The notes: generated by a model not told the origin, from the letters alone. Counted from the first letter of the stretch, positions 28,032 through 37,054 are shown. The stretch is DNA of 64,000 bases from Roseivirga sp. (GCA_021404565.1 JAAWWF010000008.1:124001-188000), one strand, 5' to 3'. Numbers and translations are program-made.

Positions 28032-30645
28032 TTCTTAAGGCATTTACCGGGTTGGTAATGGAGGCTCTGATGGCCTGAAAACTTACGGTAACCAATGTCA
28101 GTACAAGTGCACCTCCACCAGCATAGGCAAATACCCACCAGTAAATGGGAGTTCTCACATCTTCATAATCTGCCAGCCAGCCGCTCATGACTGAGTAGGC
28201 AAGAGGGATGGCAATAAGACAGGCGATGAGTGTGAGCATGGCAAAGTCTCGGGAAAGTAAATGCCATAGCTGAGATATGGAGGCTCCCAGCACTTTTCTA
28301 ATGCCAATTTCTTTGGTTCGCTGTTCGGCAACATAGGAAGCCAGACCAAATAGTCCCAGACAGCTGATAATTACGGCCAACAGACTGAAGAAACCGGCAA
28401 GGTTGGCGATGCGTTCTTCCGCTTCGAACTTTGAGGCATATTCTGCATCCGTAAACTGAAAATCGAAAGGGGCAGCAGGATATACCTGATTGAATTGAGC
28501 TTCAATCACAGGGATAGCGCTTGAAAGACTGACAGCTGGGTTTACACGTATGTAAAGCCACCGCATCTCTCTTTGCTCTAAAAACATGATTGACTGACTG
28601 GTCGACTCAAAAGGGGAGCCCTTGATCATATCTTCCACCACACCTATGATGATATAGTGCTCAGGATCTTTCCAGTCTGAGACACGCGTCAGTTTTTGAC
28701 CGACAGGGTTGTCAAGCCCCATGGTCTCCATAGCCGATCTGTTTATAAGTATGGCTTGCTTATCAGTAGCAAAGTCGCGTGAAAAATCACGGCCTGACAC
28801 AAACTCCAGGCCCACCGTTTTTCCATAGTCATGGGAAATGCTGATCGTGTTGAAGGAGATGTTTTGTGTGTTTTCCATACCTGCCCATTCAAAACCTCCG
28901 CTCCAGCCCCTCGTGGTGCTCACCGCATAATTGGCAGCGCCCACAGAAGCAACGACTCCGGTGTTTTTGAGCTGTTCTTTGATTACAGGTAGCTTTTTGT
29001 TGAAGTCAGGTGAGGCTGGTCTCAGGCCTATCATGCCTTCGGGTGAATAGCCAACAGGTCTGTTTTTGGCAAACCGGATTTGGTTATTGACCGTGATGGT
29101 ACCAATGATCAGTGCAATGGAAATAGTGAATTGGAATACTACCAAAACTTTTCTTGGCAAGGATGCCCTTTTGCCGGTAGAGAAAGTACCTTTCAATGCT
29201 TTGACGGGCTGGAAAGAAGATAAATAGGCAGCAGGATAAGATCCCGCCAAAAAGGCCGTAACCAGCATAAAACCTATGGACAGCATCCAGAAGTCTGCAT
29301 CCAGCCAGGGTTGTATCATGCTCTTACCGGAAGCATTGTTGAACCAGGGGAGGGTTGCACTTAAAAGTACAAGGGACAGCGCGAAGGCCAGGAGGCTATA
29401 CAGTAATGACTCCATATAAAACTGTGCGACTAACTCTGATCTGGTAGAGCCGAGTGTCTTTCTGATGCCTACTTCCTGCGCCCGCTTCTCTGAGCGTGCC
29501 GTACTCAGGTTCATAAAGTTGATACAAGCCAAAATGAGCACGAAAGCCCCGATGACGGTATAGAACCAAACAAAAAGCTGTGCTTTGCTGGTAACACGTT
29601 GCCCGTTTTCAAATTCAGAGTTCAGGTGCCACTCAGACATGGGGTTGAGAAAGAAAGCCGTATTGCCATCGTTTTGCCCTGCCAGCCTCTCCATAAAAGC
29701 GGCCTCAATCAGCTCCGAAACTTCATCAATATTGCTTTGTGGATTGAGCTGTCCAAAGACATACATATTGTAGTTGCTCCAGACATTCAGGCCGGCACGG
29801 TCCTTCAGGTAACGATCAAGGGTAGAAAAATATGAAGCATCGTTGAATTCAGAATTTCCCGGCAGGTCTTCGTAAACTCCTGTTACCTTCAGGTCCCATT
29901 CAGCATTCATCCTGATCACCTTGTTTATCGGATCAATATCTCCGAAAAGCTTATTGGCTACTGAGGCTGATAGTATGATGGAATTAATGTCGGCAAGGCC
30001 GCTGTGGCTCCCATACTTCATTTTCAGGCCTAGTAATCCTGGGCCTTCCTCCTGTATAAAGTATCCGCTTTGGGTAAATTTCAAGTTGTTGAAGGCCAGT
30101 GTGCGCTCCTCAACCCTGCCACGAACCATGACAACCCTTTCGAAGTGGTCAGGAAATTTCTCAGCGATCAAAGTACCCATCCCGGTGGTCATTGTGGTGC
30201 TGGTAGCTGAGGGTTCATGCCTCAGTAGCTGGACAATGTGATCGTGGTTGTCGTGATACTTATTATAGCTGAGCTCATCGTTTACCCACAGGCCTATGAG
30301 CATGGCTACGGCCATTCCCAGAGCTAAACCACCTATGTTGATAAAGGAGTACACTTTGCTTTTTAAGAGTTGCCTGAAGCTGATGGCAAAGTTGTGTCTG
30401 ACCATAGATGTGTTTATGCGTTTTGACCTGAAGGATTTGATGGCAAAGGGCCTTGCATAATGCATGACCTGGTACCAGTAATTGTGTCTTGCTTTTTTCA
30501 GTGATTGCTTTTCACAGGTTTGGAAGAACTTCTCACCCAGGTCACCCAGTACCTCTTCTGCCAGGTCATCGCGTAAAAACCACAGAAGTAGTTTCTCCGC
30601 TATCCGGGGAGGTTGTGTATCGGTATGGTGGTTTCGTTTCTTCAC
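28024..30645 (-). CDS. Permease 2: duplicated FtsX/MacB-type orphan permease
   Basis: 873 residues, GTG start (30643-30645), 15 bp after permease 1. Closest relative in the window is permease 3: both share the prefix tail EKFFQTCEKQSLKKA, the YNKYHDN/FNKYHDN stretch after helix 1, and the motif blocks QEVGIRKTLGS/KEVGIRKTLGS and KEIGIRKVLGA. Architecture is the same eight-helix, double-FtsX form. The Ser-Glu-stop AGT-GAG-TAA at its end contains the GTG start of permease 3. Confidence 0.9.
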   Translation of the reverse strand: MKKRNHHTDTQPPRIAEKLLLWFLRDDLAEEVLGDLGEKFFQTCEKQSLKKARHNYWYQVMHYARPFAIKSFRSKRINTSMVRHNFAISFRQLLKSKVYSFINIGGLALGMAVAMLIGLWVNDELSYNKYHDNHDHIVQLLRHEPSATSTTMTTGMGTLIAEKFPDHFERVVMVRGRVEERTLAFNNLKFTQSGYFIQEEGPGLLGLKMKYGSHSGLADINSIILSASVANKLFGDIDPINKVIRMNAEWDLKVTGVYEDLPGNSEFNDASYFSTLDRYLKDRAGLNVWSNYNMYVFGQLNPQSNIDEVSELIEAAFMERLAGQNDGNTAFFLNPMSEWHLNSEFENGQRVTSKAQLFVWFYTVIGAFVLILACINFMNLSTARSEKRAQEVGIRKTLGSTRSELVAQFYMESLLYSLLAFALSLVLLSATLPWFNNASGKSMIQPWLDADFWMLSIGFMLVTAFLAGSYPAAYLSSFQPVKALKGTFSTGKRASLPRKVLVVFQFTISIALIIGTITVNNQIRFAKNRPVGYSPEGMIGLRPASPDFNKKLPVIKEQLKNTGVVASVGAANYAVSTTRGWSGGFEWAGMENTQNISFNTISISHDYGKTVGLEFVSGRDFSRDFATDKQAILINRSAMETMGLDNPVGQKLTRVSDWKDPEHYIIIGVVEDMIKGSPFESTSQSIMFLEQREMRWLYIRVNPAVSLSSAIPVIEAQFNQVYPAAPFDFQFTDAEYASKFEAEERIANLAGFFSLLAVIISCLGLFGLASYVAEQRTKEIGIRKVLGASISQLWHLLSRDFAMLTLIACLIAIPLAYSVMSGWLADYEDVRTPIYWWVFAYAGGGALVLTLVTVSFQAIRASITNPVNALRSE

Positions 30646-30660
30646 TGATTTTACCGGAGT

Positions 30661-33333
30661 CTATTCTGATCTTAATCTTGAAGCGGGATTCACGAGGGCG
30701 GCCTTGATTGATTCATAGCTGATGGTGATCAGGGCAATGACAAAGGCCGAAAGGGTAGCGATGGTGAAAATGGGCCAGCTGAGATCGATTCTGTTAGCCA
30801 GGTCATTCAGAAAATTGTCCATCAGATACCAGCCAATGGGGACGGCAATGAGGCTCGCGATAACTACAAGTTTGATAAAATCAGTAGCCAAAAGTGTGAA
30901 AATCCGATTCACGCTGGCACCCAGTATTTTACGCACGCTGATTTCCTTGCTGCGCTGCTCAATCGTGTAAGCAGATAAGGCGAAGAGCCCCAGGCAGGCG
31001 ACTATGATCGCGAGTATGGAGAAGGTGAGAAAGAGCTCCTTAATGCGTAACAGATCGGAATACATCAGGGCAAAACGCTCATTCATAAAGCTATAGCGGA
31101 TGGGCTGATTGGATTTTACAGTTGTCCATACATCACTAATAGCCGCTATACTTCCCTGCATGTCGTCAGTTTTTACCTTTACCGATAGGGTGGATTGACC
31201 TTTGCCCAGCACCATGGCGAGTGGCCTTACGCTCGTAACCAGCGACTCGAAATGGAAATCTTTGACCACTCCGATGACCTGATACCTGCCATCGAACATA
31301 TCAATCAACCAGGTACCAACAGGATCTTCAAGGGCAAATTGCTGAGCCATACGCTCATTGATGATAATGGCTTCTTTGTCTGATGCTCTTTTGCTAAAGT
31401 TTCTACCGGCTATCAGCTCCATGCTCATGGTATTGAGGTAGTCTTCGTCTACTCTCCAGCGGGCTGCCTCAAAGCCGGGGTCGGTCGCCTTGCGCTCTTC
31501 TACCTGAAAACCAAAATTGGTAATGGCAGCACCTGCTACAGGCAGGTAATCGCCTAGTGTGGCACTTTCTATGGTAGACAGCCTCAGTAGTTCTTCTTTG
31601 AGTACATCCCGCTCTGTTTCGTCCAGTGTATTAACTCGAAGCAAGTTGATGACCTGCTCTTTTTCAAAACCGAGTGACTTGTTCATGTAGTGCTCAAACT
31701 GCCTGTGCATTACCAGGGCCCCGATGATCAATATGACAGTAGCAGTGAATTGAAAAACCACCATTGAGCTGCGAAAGAAAGTGGATTTTACACCGCTGGT
31801 TGCCCTGCCTTTTAAAGCTTCTATGGGATTAAAGCGAGAGAGGTAGAAGGCAGGATAGAGGCCAGATAGAATACCGATGAGTACCGCAACGATTAACAGT
31901 GAAGGCAAAAACCAAAGAGATGTCCATGGAATTACCAGTGTTTTGTCGGCAATGGAGTTGAAGAGGGGGAGTGCCAGAAAAGCAACTACGGCCGCTGCCG
32001 CAACTGATAAAATACTGTAGAAGACAGATTCTGCCAGGTATTGGTAAATAAGGCTGGACCTGACTGAACCAACTACTTTGCGAAGGCCTACCTCTTTGGC
32101 CCTTTTGATAGACCTGGCTGTAGAAAGATTGATGAAATTGAGACAGGCAATGATCAGGATAATTACGGCTACTGTACCAAAAATCCACAGCAGATCATGA
32201 GAGCCGTGAACCTGACCATCAAAAATGTTTTCGGGATTGAGGTAAGCATTTTTGACAGGTTGGAGGTAATAAGACTGATGCTTTTGAAGATCTTCTACAT
32301 CGGTCATACCTGCTTCCAGAAATTTATCTATTAAGTAAGTGTCTCTCAGGGCTACCATCTTTTCTTCAAGTGCCACTTTATCGGCTGCCTCGGTAAGCTT
32401 CAGGTAGTAGGTATAGTTGGTACAGCACCAACCTGTGGTGCCCGGACCTGTTGTTCTTTCGGCAAGTGTGAGTATAAAATCCCCCTGGAGGTGTGAATTG
32501 ACAGGGAAATCTTCCATCACTCCACCAATGGTATAGGTATCTTCCGGTGTGTCATTTAATATGAATTGTTCGCCTACCGGGTTCTGGCCGGGGAAGTATT
32601 TGTCTGCCTTGCTTTTTGAAATAACAATGCTGTTGGGTCCTGTGAGTGCTCTTTCCTGGCTACCATAGATCATGGGAATCTCCAGAATTTCTAATAGCTC
32701 CGGATCTGCATAAAAGAAACCTTCCTCGTAGATATTGTTGCGTGAGTTCAATGCGCGAACATGGTTCTCTCCGGCATTACCCCAGCGCCAGAGCACCACC
32801 CGGCTGACCCGTTCTATCTCAGGAAAATTCTCTTCCAGTACGGGCTTTAAAGGGCCATGCAGGTTCACCCACATGTCGTTACCATCTATACTTTGGTAAT
32901 TGTTGGCTACCCTGTAAATGCGGTCGCCCTCAGTGTAGTGCCTGTCGTAGCCTGCTTCACTTTGAATATAGAGTGCAATAAGAATACAGGCGGCAATGCC
33001 AATGGCGAAGCCCCCGATCTTGATAGAAGAAAAAACCTTGCTGCGCACCAGGTTTCTCCATGAGATTTTAAGGTAATGCTTGTACATGTCGTATGCGGTT
33101 TGTCCCGGGAAGCCCGGTATTTTGAATTTTTTAATGGCGAAAGGCCTGATATACCGGATGACCTGATACCAGTAGTTTTTCCGGGCCTTTTTCAGGGTTT
33201 TATTCTCAGCGGTTTTGTGAAACTTCTCCTCCAGATCGCCCAGTACCTCTTCTACCAGCTCATCTTTGATAAAGCCCTGCAGCAGGCGGATTGCCAGCTT
33301 AGGTGGGTTAATATGGGGATTGTTATTACTCAA
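30661..33333 (-). CDS. Permease 1: divergent duplicated FtsX/MacB-type orphan permease
   Basis: 890 residues, the longest copy and the first after padR (9-bp gap). The start keeping the prefix domain is TTG (33331-33333). It is the outlier of the array: the prefix reads LLQGFIKDELVEEVLGDLEEKF, the first helix FAIGIAACILIALYIQSE, and the coupling motifs KEVGLRKVVGS and KEISVRKILGA. The first outer domain has a Cys-Cys pair (GWCCTNYTYY) not seen in the others. The C-terminus is again LRSE. The divergence suggests it represents an older line or a distinct partner for the seven other copies. Confidence 0.9.
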   Translation of the reverse strand: MSNNNPHINPPKLAIRLLQGFIKDELVEEVLGDLEEKFHKTAENKTLKKARKNYWYQVIRYIRPFAIKKFKIPGFPGQTAYDMYKHYLKISWRNLVRSKVFSSIKIGGFAIGIAACILIALYIQSEAGYDRHYTEGDRIYRVANNYQSIDGNDMWVNLHGPLKPVLEENFPEIERVSRVVLWRWGNAGENHVRALNSRNNIYEEGFFYADPELLEILEIPMIYGSQERALTGPNSIVISKSKADKYFPGQNPVGEQFILNDTPEDTYTIGGVMEDFPVNSHLQGDFILTLAERTTGPGTTGWCCTNYTYYLKLTEAADKVALEEKMVALRDTYLIDKFLEAGMTDVEDLQKHQSYYLQPVKNAYLNPENIFDGQVHGSHDLLWIFGTVAVIILIIACLNFINLSTARSIKRAKEVGLRKVVGSVRSSLIYQYLAESVFYSILSVAAAAVVAFLALPLFNSIADKTLVIPWTSLWFLPSLLIVAVLIGILSGLYPAFYLSRFNPIEALKGRATSGVKSTFFRSSMVVFQFTATVILIIGALVMHRQFEHYMNKSLGFEKEQVINLLRVNTLDETERDVLKEELLRLSTIESATLGDYLPVAGAAITNFGFQVEERKATDPGFEAARWRVDEDYLNTMSMELIAGRNFSKRASDKEAIIINERMAQQFALEDPVGTWLIDMFDGRYQVIGVVKDFHFESLVTSVRPLAMVLGKGQSTLSVKVKTDDMQGSIAAISDVWTTVKSNQPIRYSFMNERFALMYSDLLRIKELFLTFSILAIIVACLGLFALSAYTIEQRSKEISVRKILGASVNRIFTLLATDFIKLVVIASLIAVPIGWYLMDNFLNDLANRIDLSWPIFTIATLSAFVIALITISYESIKAALVNPASRLRSE

Positions 33334-33342
33334 TGGTACCGA

Positions 33343-33696
33343 CTAAAGGTTCAGCCATTCTATTTTCAGATTGCCACTCGCAAATGCGGGAAACTGGTTC
33401 CAAAGGCTCACTTTAAAATCTCTGGACTCCTGCAGTACCCTCTGACCGGAGGCGGTAATGGAGTAGATCCTTTTGCGTCTTCCACCGCGTTCTGCAGTAG
33501 ACTCTCCCATTTCGGAGGTGAGAAATCCTTTTTCGCCAAGGCGGTTTAGGGTAGAGTGCACAGCTCCTATAGAAACCGAGCGCTGAGTCTGAGATTCAAA
33601 CTCTTCCGCAATCTTAAAAGCATAAGCTTCCTGATCCAGAATACCCACCAATAGCAAAATGACCTCTTCAAAGTCGCCTAATCTTGTCTCTTTCAT
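33343..33696 (-). CDS. PadR-family transcriptional regulator of the permease array
   Basis: 117 residues, ATG start. The PadR winged helix is clear: LGDFEEVILLLVGIL at the N-terminus, the recognition region VSIGAVHSTLNRLGEKGFL, and the basic wing RGGRRKRIYSITASGQRVL. PadR proteins are usually repressors released by small ligands. It is the first gene of the minus-strand array, directly before eight orphan permeases, the same pairing described for the ADOP permeases and PadR regulators of Acidobacteria. Its own promoter carries an inverted repeat that could be its operator, which would make the whole array autoregulated. Confidence 0.92.
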   Translation of the reverse strand: MKETRLGDFEEVILLLVGILDQEAYAFKIAEEFESQTQRSVSIGAVHSTLNRLGEKGFLTSEMGESTAERGGRRKRIYSITASGQRVLQESRDFKVSLWNQFPAFASGNLKIEWLNL

Positions 33697-33736
33697 AAGT
33701 TCTTACTTAAGATGATCTATTGTATGTTACTAGATT

Positions 33737-33776
33737 GTAGAACAAATATACGGAAGCTTTTTATAATATGTTCTAC
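33737..33776 (-). promoter_or_regulatory. padR/permease promoter with inverted-repeat operator candidate
   Basis: GTAGAACA (33737-33744) and TGTTCTAC (33769-33776) form a perfect 8-bp inverted repeat with a 24-bp spacer. Read on the minus strand, TATATTTG (33750-33743), an exact match to the Bacteroidota -7 pattern TAnnTTTG, lies at the inner edge of the second arm, about 47 bp upstream of the padR ATG. Binding of a dimeric regulator to the arms would block the promoter. No convincing -33 element is seen. Confidence 0.55.
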
Positions 33777-33877
33777 TTTTTAGTAAGTAATAGATTGAGG
33801 CAGTGTGTAAATGGTTGCACGGGCTTTGAAAAAATATAGGAGTAGGCTGGAAGACTCTGAAATAAGCTTCTTTCCTT

Positions 33878-34122
33878 TTCTGACGCGAGGAAGAATCTAA
33901 AGAAGCGACTGGCCTGGTGGTTGTTCCACAGAGTCTCACGGAGAGATAAGAGTTTCACAGAGGAGGGGATCAGTCGTCCGATCACTCTAAGCGGTCTGGG
34001 CCAAAGGAACTAAATGCCGAGTGGGTACCTCCTTTCATTGAATTCTCCATGTATCTCCGCGGTCCTCTGCCCATCTCTGCGCTATAACTGAGTTGCTGGT
34101 GTTACACAGAGTCTCACAGAGG
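33878..34122. repeat. Cluster of dispersed repeat fragments between padR and the LytTR gene
   Basis: The 515-bp gap 33697-34211 holds no gene beyond the padR promoter. It contains a half-copy of the AATCTAAAGAAG repeat (33878-33905), one copy of the CAGTCGTCCGA repeat (33971-33999) that recurs at 47992-48020, and two direct copies of CACAGAGTCTCAC (from 33927 and from 34105), with a related CTCTGC-rich stretch between (34051-34082). Short minus-strand frames here are composed of these repeats and are rejected as genes. Confidence 0.5.
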
Positions 34123-34211
34123 TAGCAGACCCGCTTTTTCAAGCTCTCTCAAAACAATCATGGCTTTCTCATAATTATCTTCTTAATTCGGCCACTGAAA
34201 CGCTACGAAAC

Positions 34212-35012
34212 TTGAAGAAATCTTACCCCTTTGACCCCTCTTTACGACATCACCTGCTGATTGCCGGTGGTTTGGTCATCTGGGTGTTTGTCTTTCTTTA
34301 TTTCACCAAACCATTGGACGTTACTGAGCTTGGTCCGAGGGAGCAGTTGATTTACCTGCCGGTATACGGGCTGTTTGCTTCACTATGTTACCTGGCTACA
34401 CTGCCATTTCAATACTGGCTCTATAGGCGAAATGCTCAAAAATGGTCGGTAGGTGCAGAGTTGGGCCAATTCCTTTTTTTGTTTGTATTTGCCTTTATCG
34501 TGGTGCGGTTGGTGTACTTCTATATCGTCATGGAATCACACCCTAATTCCTATACCATTCTCTATTTTGCTACCAATATTTACCTGCCTGCTGTGCTTAC
34601 TATATTCCCGATTGTGGGCATCGGTCGCTGGTCTTTTGGTAAGTATAAAGAGAAGAAACTGGAAGAGCAGAAGATAGAGATCAAGGGTGTCGGTAACTAT
34701 GAAAGTTTGCGGTTGGCATTCAACGACCTTATCTGTATCCAGTCCGCTGATAATTATGTAGAGGTGACCTACCGGGAGAGAGAAGAAATCAAAAAGCAGT
34801 TGATCAGAAACAAGCTTACGGCTGTGGAAGAATCTCTTAAAGATTTGGTCAGAGCCCATAGATCTTACCTGATCAATCCTCATCATTTTAAGCAGTGGAG
34901 CACTGGAAACCGCAAGGTAAATGTGGTACTTACCAGTGACCTGGAAGTGCCCGTTTCCAAAACATACCAGGAGGCCATAGAAACCGCTGTCAATTCCACC
35001 ACAGAATCGTAG
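34212..35012 (+). CDS. Membrane-anchored LytTR-type transcriptional regulator
   Basis: 266 residues. The start is TTG; the nearest upstream ATG in frame is followed at once by a stop. Four membrane helices (about 13-32, 44-65, 82-107, 118-140) precede a short linker and a C-terminal LytTR DNA-binding domain (about 160-258), recognised by FNDLICIQSADNYVEVTY, LKDLVRAHRSYLINP and VPVSKTYQEAIE. Such proteins join a membrane sensor and a DNA-binding output in one chain. It is divergent from the PadR array, but repeats lie between, so a link is uncertain. Confidence 0.88.
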   Translation: MKKSYPFDPSLRHHLLIAGGLVIWVFVFLYFTKPLDVTELGPREQLIYLPVYGLFASLCYLATLPFQYWLYRRNAQKWSVGAELGQFLFLFVFAFIVVRLVYFYIVMESHPNSYTILYFATNIYLPAVLTIFPIVGIGRWSFGKYKEKKLEEQKIEIKGVGNYESLRLAFNDLICIQSADNYVEVTYREREEIKKQLIRNKLTAVEESLKDLVRAHRSYLINPHHFKQWSTGNRKVNVVLTSDLEVPVSKTYQEAIETAVNSTTES

Positions 35013-35101
35013 GGTTTCGCCACAAGACCCGATAATAAGGCTTAGAGGCCGATTTGTGTTTGTACGTTTGGATCGTACGTCAAACACAAAACAAATCCGA
35101 A

Positions 35102-36034
35102 ATGAAAAATTTATCGATCCTTTTACCCCTTTTATTTCTGAATTTTAACCTGGATGGGTATCAGAACGACCGTCAGGAAGTATTGATTATTGGTACCATG
35201 CATGATGTACCTAAGATTGTAAAACACAGCTATAAACCCCTGCTCAGAATTGCCAGGCGCTATGGGCCCGATGCCATTTATGTAGAGCGGCAGAGACCAG
35301 ACGATTCGCTAAGCCTGGCCAATTATGAGTCTAAGTGGTTTTTACCACTGGGCGATAGTTTGAGACGCACCTTTAAGCAGGATTGTGATCGGTTTGATCA
35401 GCTGATGGCAAGCAGCATACAGACCATGAGCCATGATGATTTCGGCTTTCTCAGAAACTACTTTGCTGTAAACAGAGATAAGGCCAACTGGTCGTACTAT
35501 CAATACCTGGCTAAGTATGGTTTGAATGGGAGTAGAAAGCCTACCAGAAATGAGAACGGTGACCTGACTGCCAGGCTGGCTATTGCCATGGATATGAACC
35601 GTGTATTTGCCATGGACCATCAGCATGAAGCTAAACTCTATACTAAACTATGGCGCGAGTGTATTATTGCGAGTAGGAAAGATGGCCAGGTGAAAAGACT
35701 TACCAGGCATAATAAGCGAAGCTATAACCGGGCGATACTACCAGCCATCTTCGGGCGTCTGGGCAAGCATACCAATCGCTCTAAAACGATAAGGTCTTAC
35801 GAAGTCTCCAACCGGTTTACCTTCAGGGAAACACCTTGCGAGCCCTGTGATGCCGCTGGTGCTGTTTGGGACAGACGCAATGCAGGCATGGCCAAAAACA
35901 TTGGTGAACAAATGCAGGAGTTTAGCCATAAAAAAGCGGTTGTCATTGTGGGGGCGGGGCATGTGCTGGGAATCAAGGCTGCACTCGAAGCTCAGTTTCC
36001 CGAAATAAGGGTCAGGATATTAGAAGACCTGTAG
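35102..36034 (+). CDS. TraB/TIKI-like (DUF5694-type) exported protein
   Basis: 310 residues from the ATG at 35102; an upstream in-frame ATG at 35054 would spoil the short hydrophobic N-terminus (MKNLSILLPLLFLNFNL). Hallmarks of the TraB/TIKI-like superfamily are IIGTMHDVP near residue 30, YVERQRPDD, and the C-terminal VVIVGAGHVLGIKAALE. The GTMH His, the ER acidic residue and the GAGH His are the likely metal or catalytic residues. Similar Bacteroidota proteins are annotated DUF5694; substrate unknown. It follows the LytTR gene by about 90 bp on the same strand. Confidence 0.7.
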   Translation: MKNLSILLPLLFLNFNLDGYQNDRQEVLIIGTMHDVPKIVKHSYKPLLRIARRYGPDAIYVERQRPDDSLSLANYESKWFLPLGDSLRRTFKQDCDRFDQLMASSIQTMSHDDFGFLRNYFAVNRDKANWSYYQYLAKYGLNGSRKPTRNENGDLTARLAIAMDMNRVFAMDHQHEAKLYTKLWRECIIASRKDGQVKRLTRHNKRSYNRAILPAIFGRLGKHTNRSKTIRSYEVSNRFTFRETPCEPCDAAGAVWDRRNAGMAKNIGEQMQEFSHKKAVVIVGAGHVLGIKAALEAQFPEIRVRILEDL

Positions 36035-36374
36035 TTGCCACTTATTCATCCTCAGGGTCCTGCTTCGCAGAGACTACCGAAGGGGGGGAGTGTTTATAAG
36101 CATTGGACCAGATGTGTTTGACTTCCATCCTGTTCTGTAAACAGAGGCCATCGCAAGGTGGTCTCTTTTCACCAACTGCCAGGTGAGTTATCTGCAAGAA
36201 ACCCTGAGGACGGGTATATAGTCTTAGATCTGAGTTTTGCAGTACCACTGAAGGTTGAACTGCCTGTTTTCGTAGGTACAATCACCTGAATGCCTCATGA
36301 GGATGTTTTTGTTTTATTTATATTGTTTTATTTAGTTAAATTATTTCTTTTTCAATTAAATAAATAAAGCAGGT
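36035..36374 (+). promoter_or_regulatory. 340-bp gap with AT-rich promoter region before carbonic anhydrase
   Basis: No credible gene. The last 75 bp (36300-36374) are extremely AT-rich, with repeated TTTTATTTA-like stretches (36311-36360) directly before the carbonic anhydrase start, likely its promoter region. No single -7 element stands out. The 79-codon minus frame at 36042-36281 shows no family features. Confidence 0.35.
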
Positions 36375-37019
36375 ATGGCAGATAAGAAAAAGCAATCAGG
36401 GAAACCATGTTTTATTCCCTGTCAAAATGACCCTGAGGCCATATATCAGCGTCTTAAAGCCGGGAATAAGCGGTACAGAAAAGGCCGGCTGAAATGTTTG
36501 GCAAAGAAACGAGACCGTATAGAAAGCCAAAGGCCCTATGCAGTGGTGTTGAGCTGTGCTGATAGCAGGGTGATTCCTGAGCAAATTTTTGATACAGGTC
36601 CGGGTGAACTCTTTGTAGCACGGGTAGCAGGAAACATAGCCAATACCGCTACTATTGCCAGTATTGAATATGCCGTACACGTGTTAGGTACCCGGTTTAT
36701 CGTTGTTTTAGGGCATGAAGCCTGTGGTGCCGTAGAAACTGCCAAAAAACACACCCGGGAACCCTTTGAACACTCAGCCCCGCTAGGGTACAACCTGGAC
36801 GTACTATTGGCACAAATAAGACCTGCCATTGTCTCGGCAGGAGCCTGTGCATCAATGCGCACCCTGATCGAGGAAAATGCAAGGCTCAATGCTATACAGC
36901 TCACTGAGCGTTCTCAGATTATCGATAAAGACAAGGTGATACTCTACTATGCTTATTACACATTAGGAGGGAAGGTTGAGTTTACAGAAGTTTGTTTTAA
37001 TGCTGGTAGCCCGGTCTGA
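36375..37019 (+). CDS. Beta-class carbonic anhydrase
   Basis: 214 residues. The zinc-site motifs are exact: SCADSR gives Cys61 and the Asp63/Arg65 dyad, and GHEACGAV gives His114 and Cys117. The fold strands FVARVAGN and IEYAVHVLGTRFIVVLGH fit the family. The enzyme interconverts CO2 and bicarbonate in the cytoplasm. The N-terminal 20 residues (Lys/Cys-rich, PCFIPC) form a small extension with no signal peptide. Monocistronic, with the next gene on the opposite strand. Confidence 0.95.
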   Translation: MADKKKQSGKPCFIPCQNDPEAIYQRLKAGNKRYRKGRLKCLAKKRDRIESQRPYAVVLSCADSRVIPEQIFDTGPGELFVARVAGNIANTATIASIEYAVHVLGTRFIVVLGHEACGAVETAKKHTREPFEHSAPLGYNLDVLLAQIRPAIVSAGACASMRTLIEENARLNAIQLTERSQIIDKDKVILYYAYYTLGGKVEFTEVCFNAGSPV

Positions 37020-37054
37020 CCAATATATACATCATCACAAGATTGGTCAGACCG
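37012..37054. repeat. 13-bp perfect inverted repeat at a convergent gene end
   Basis: CGGTCTGACCAAT (37012-37024) pairs exactly with ATTGGTCAGACCG (37042-37054), overlapping the stop codon of carbonic anhydrase. There is no T-run on either strand, so rho-independent termination is not proven. The GGTCNGACC core recurs at 56223-56237 and in related form near 48001-48017, so it belongs to a dispersed repeat family. Confidence 0.6.

Noticed and set aside
12343-33333. The permease array as an assembly artefact of one repeated gene
   Set aside because: The copies differ throughout at protein and DNA level, with distinct motifs and junctions; collapsed or duplicated assembly would give near-identical copies.
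33730-33985. Two short minus-strand frames upstream of padR
   Set aside because: They run through the padR promoter and repeat fragments; no protein family is seen.
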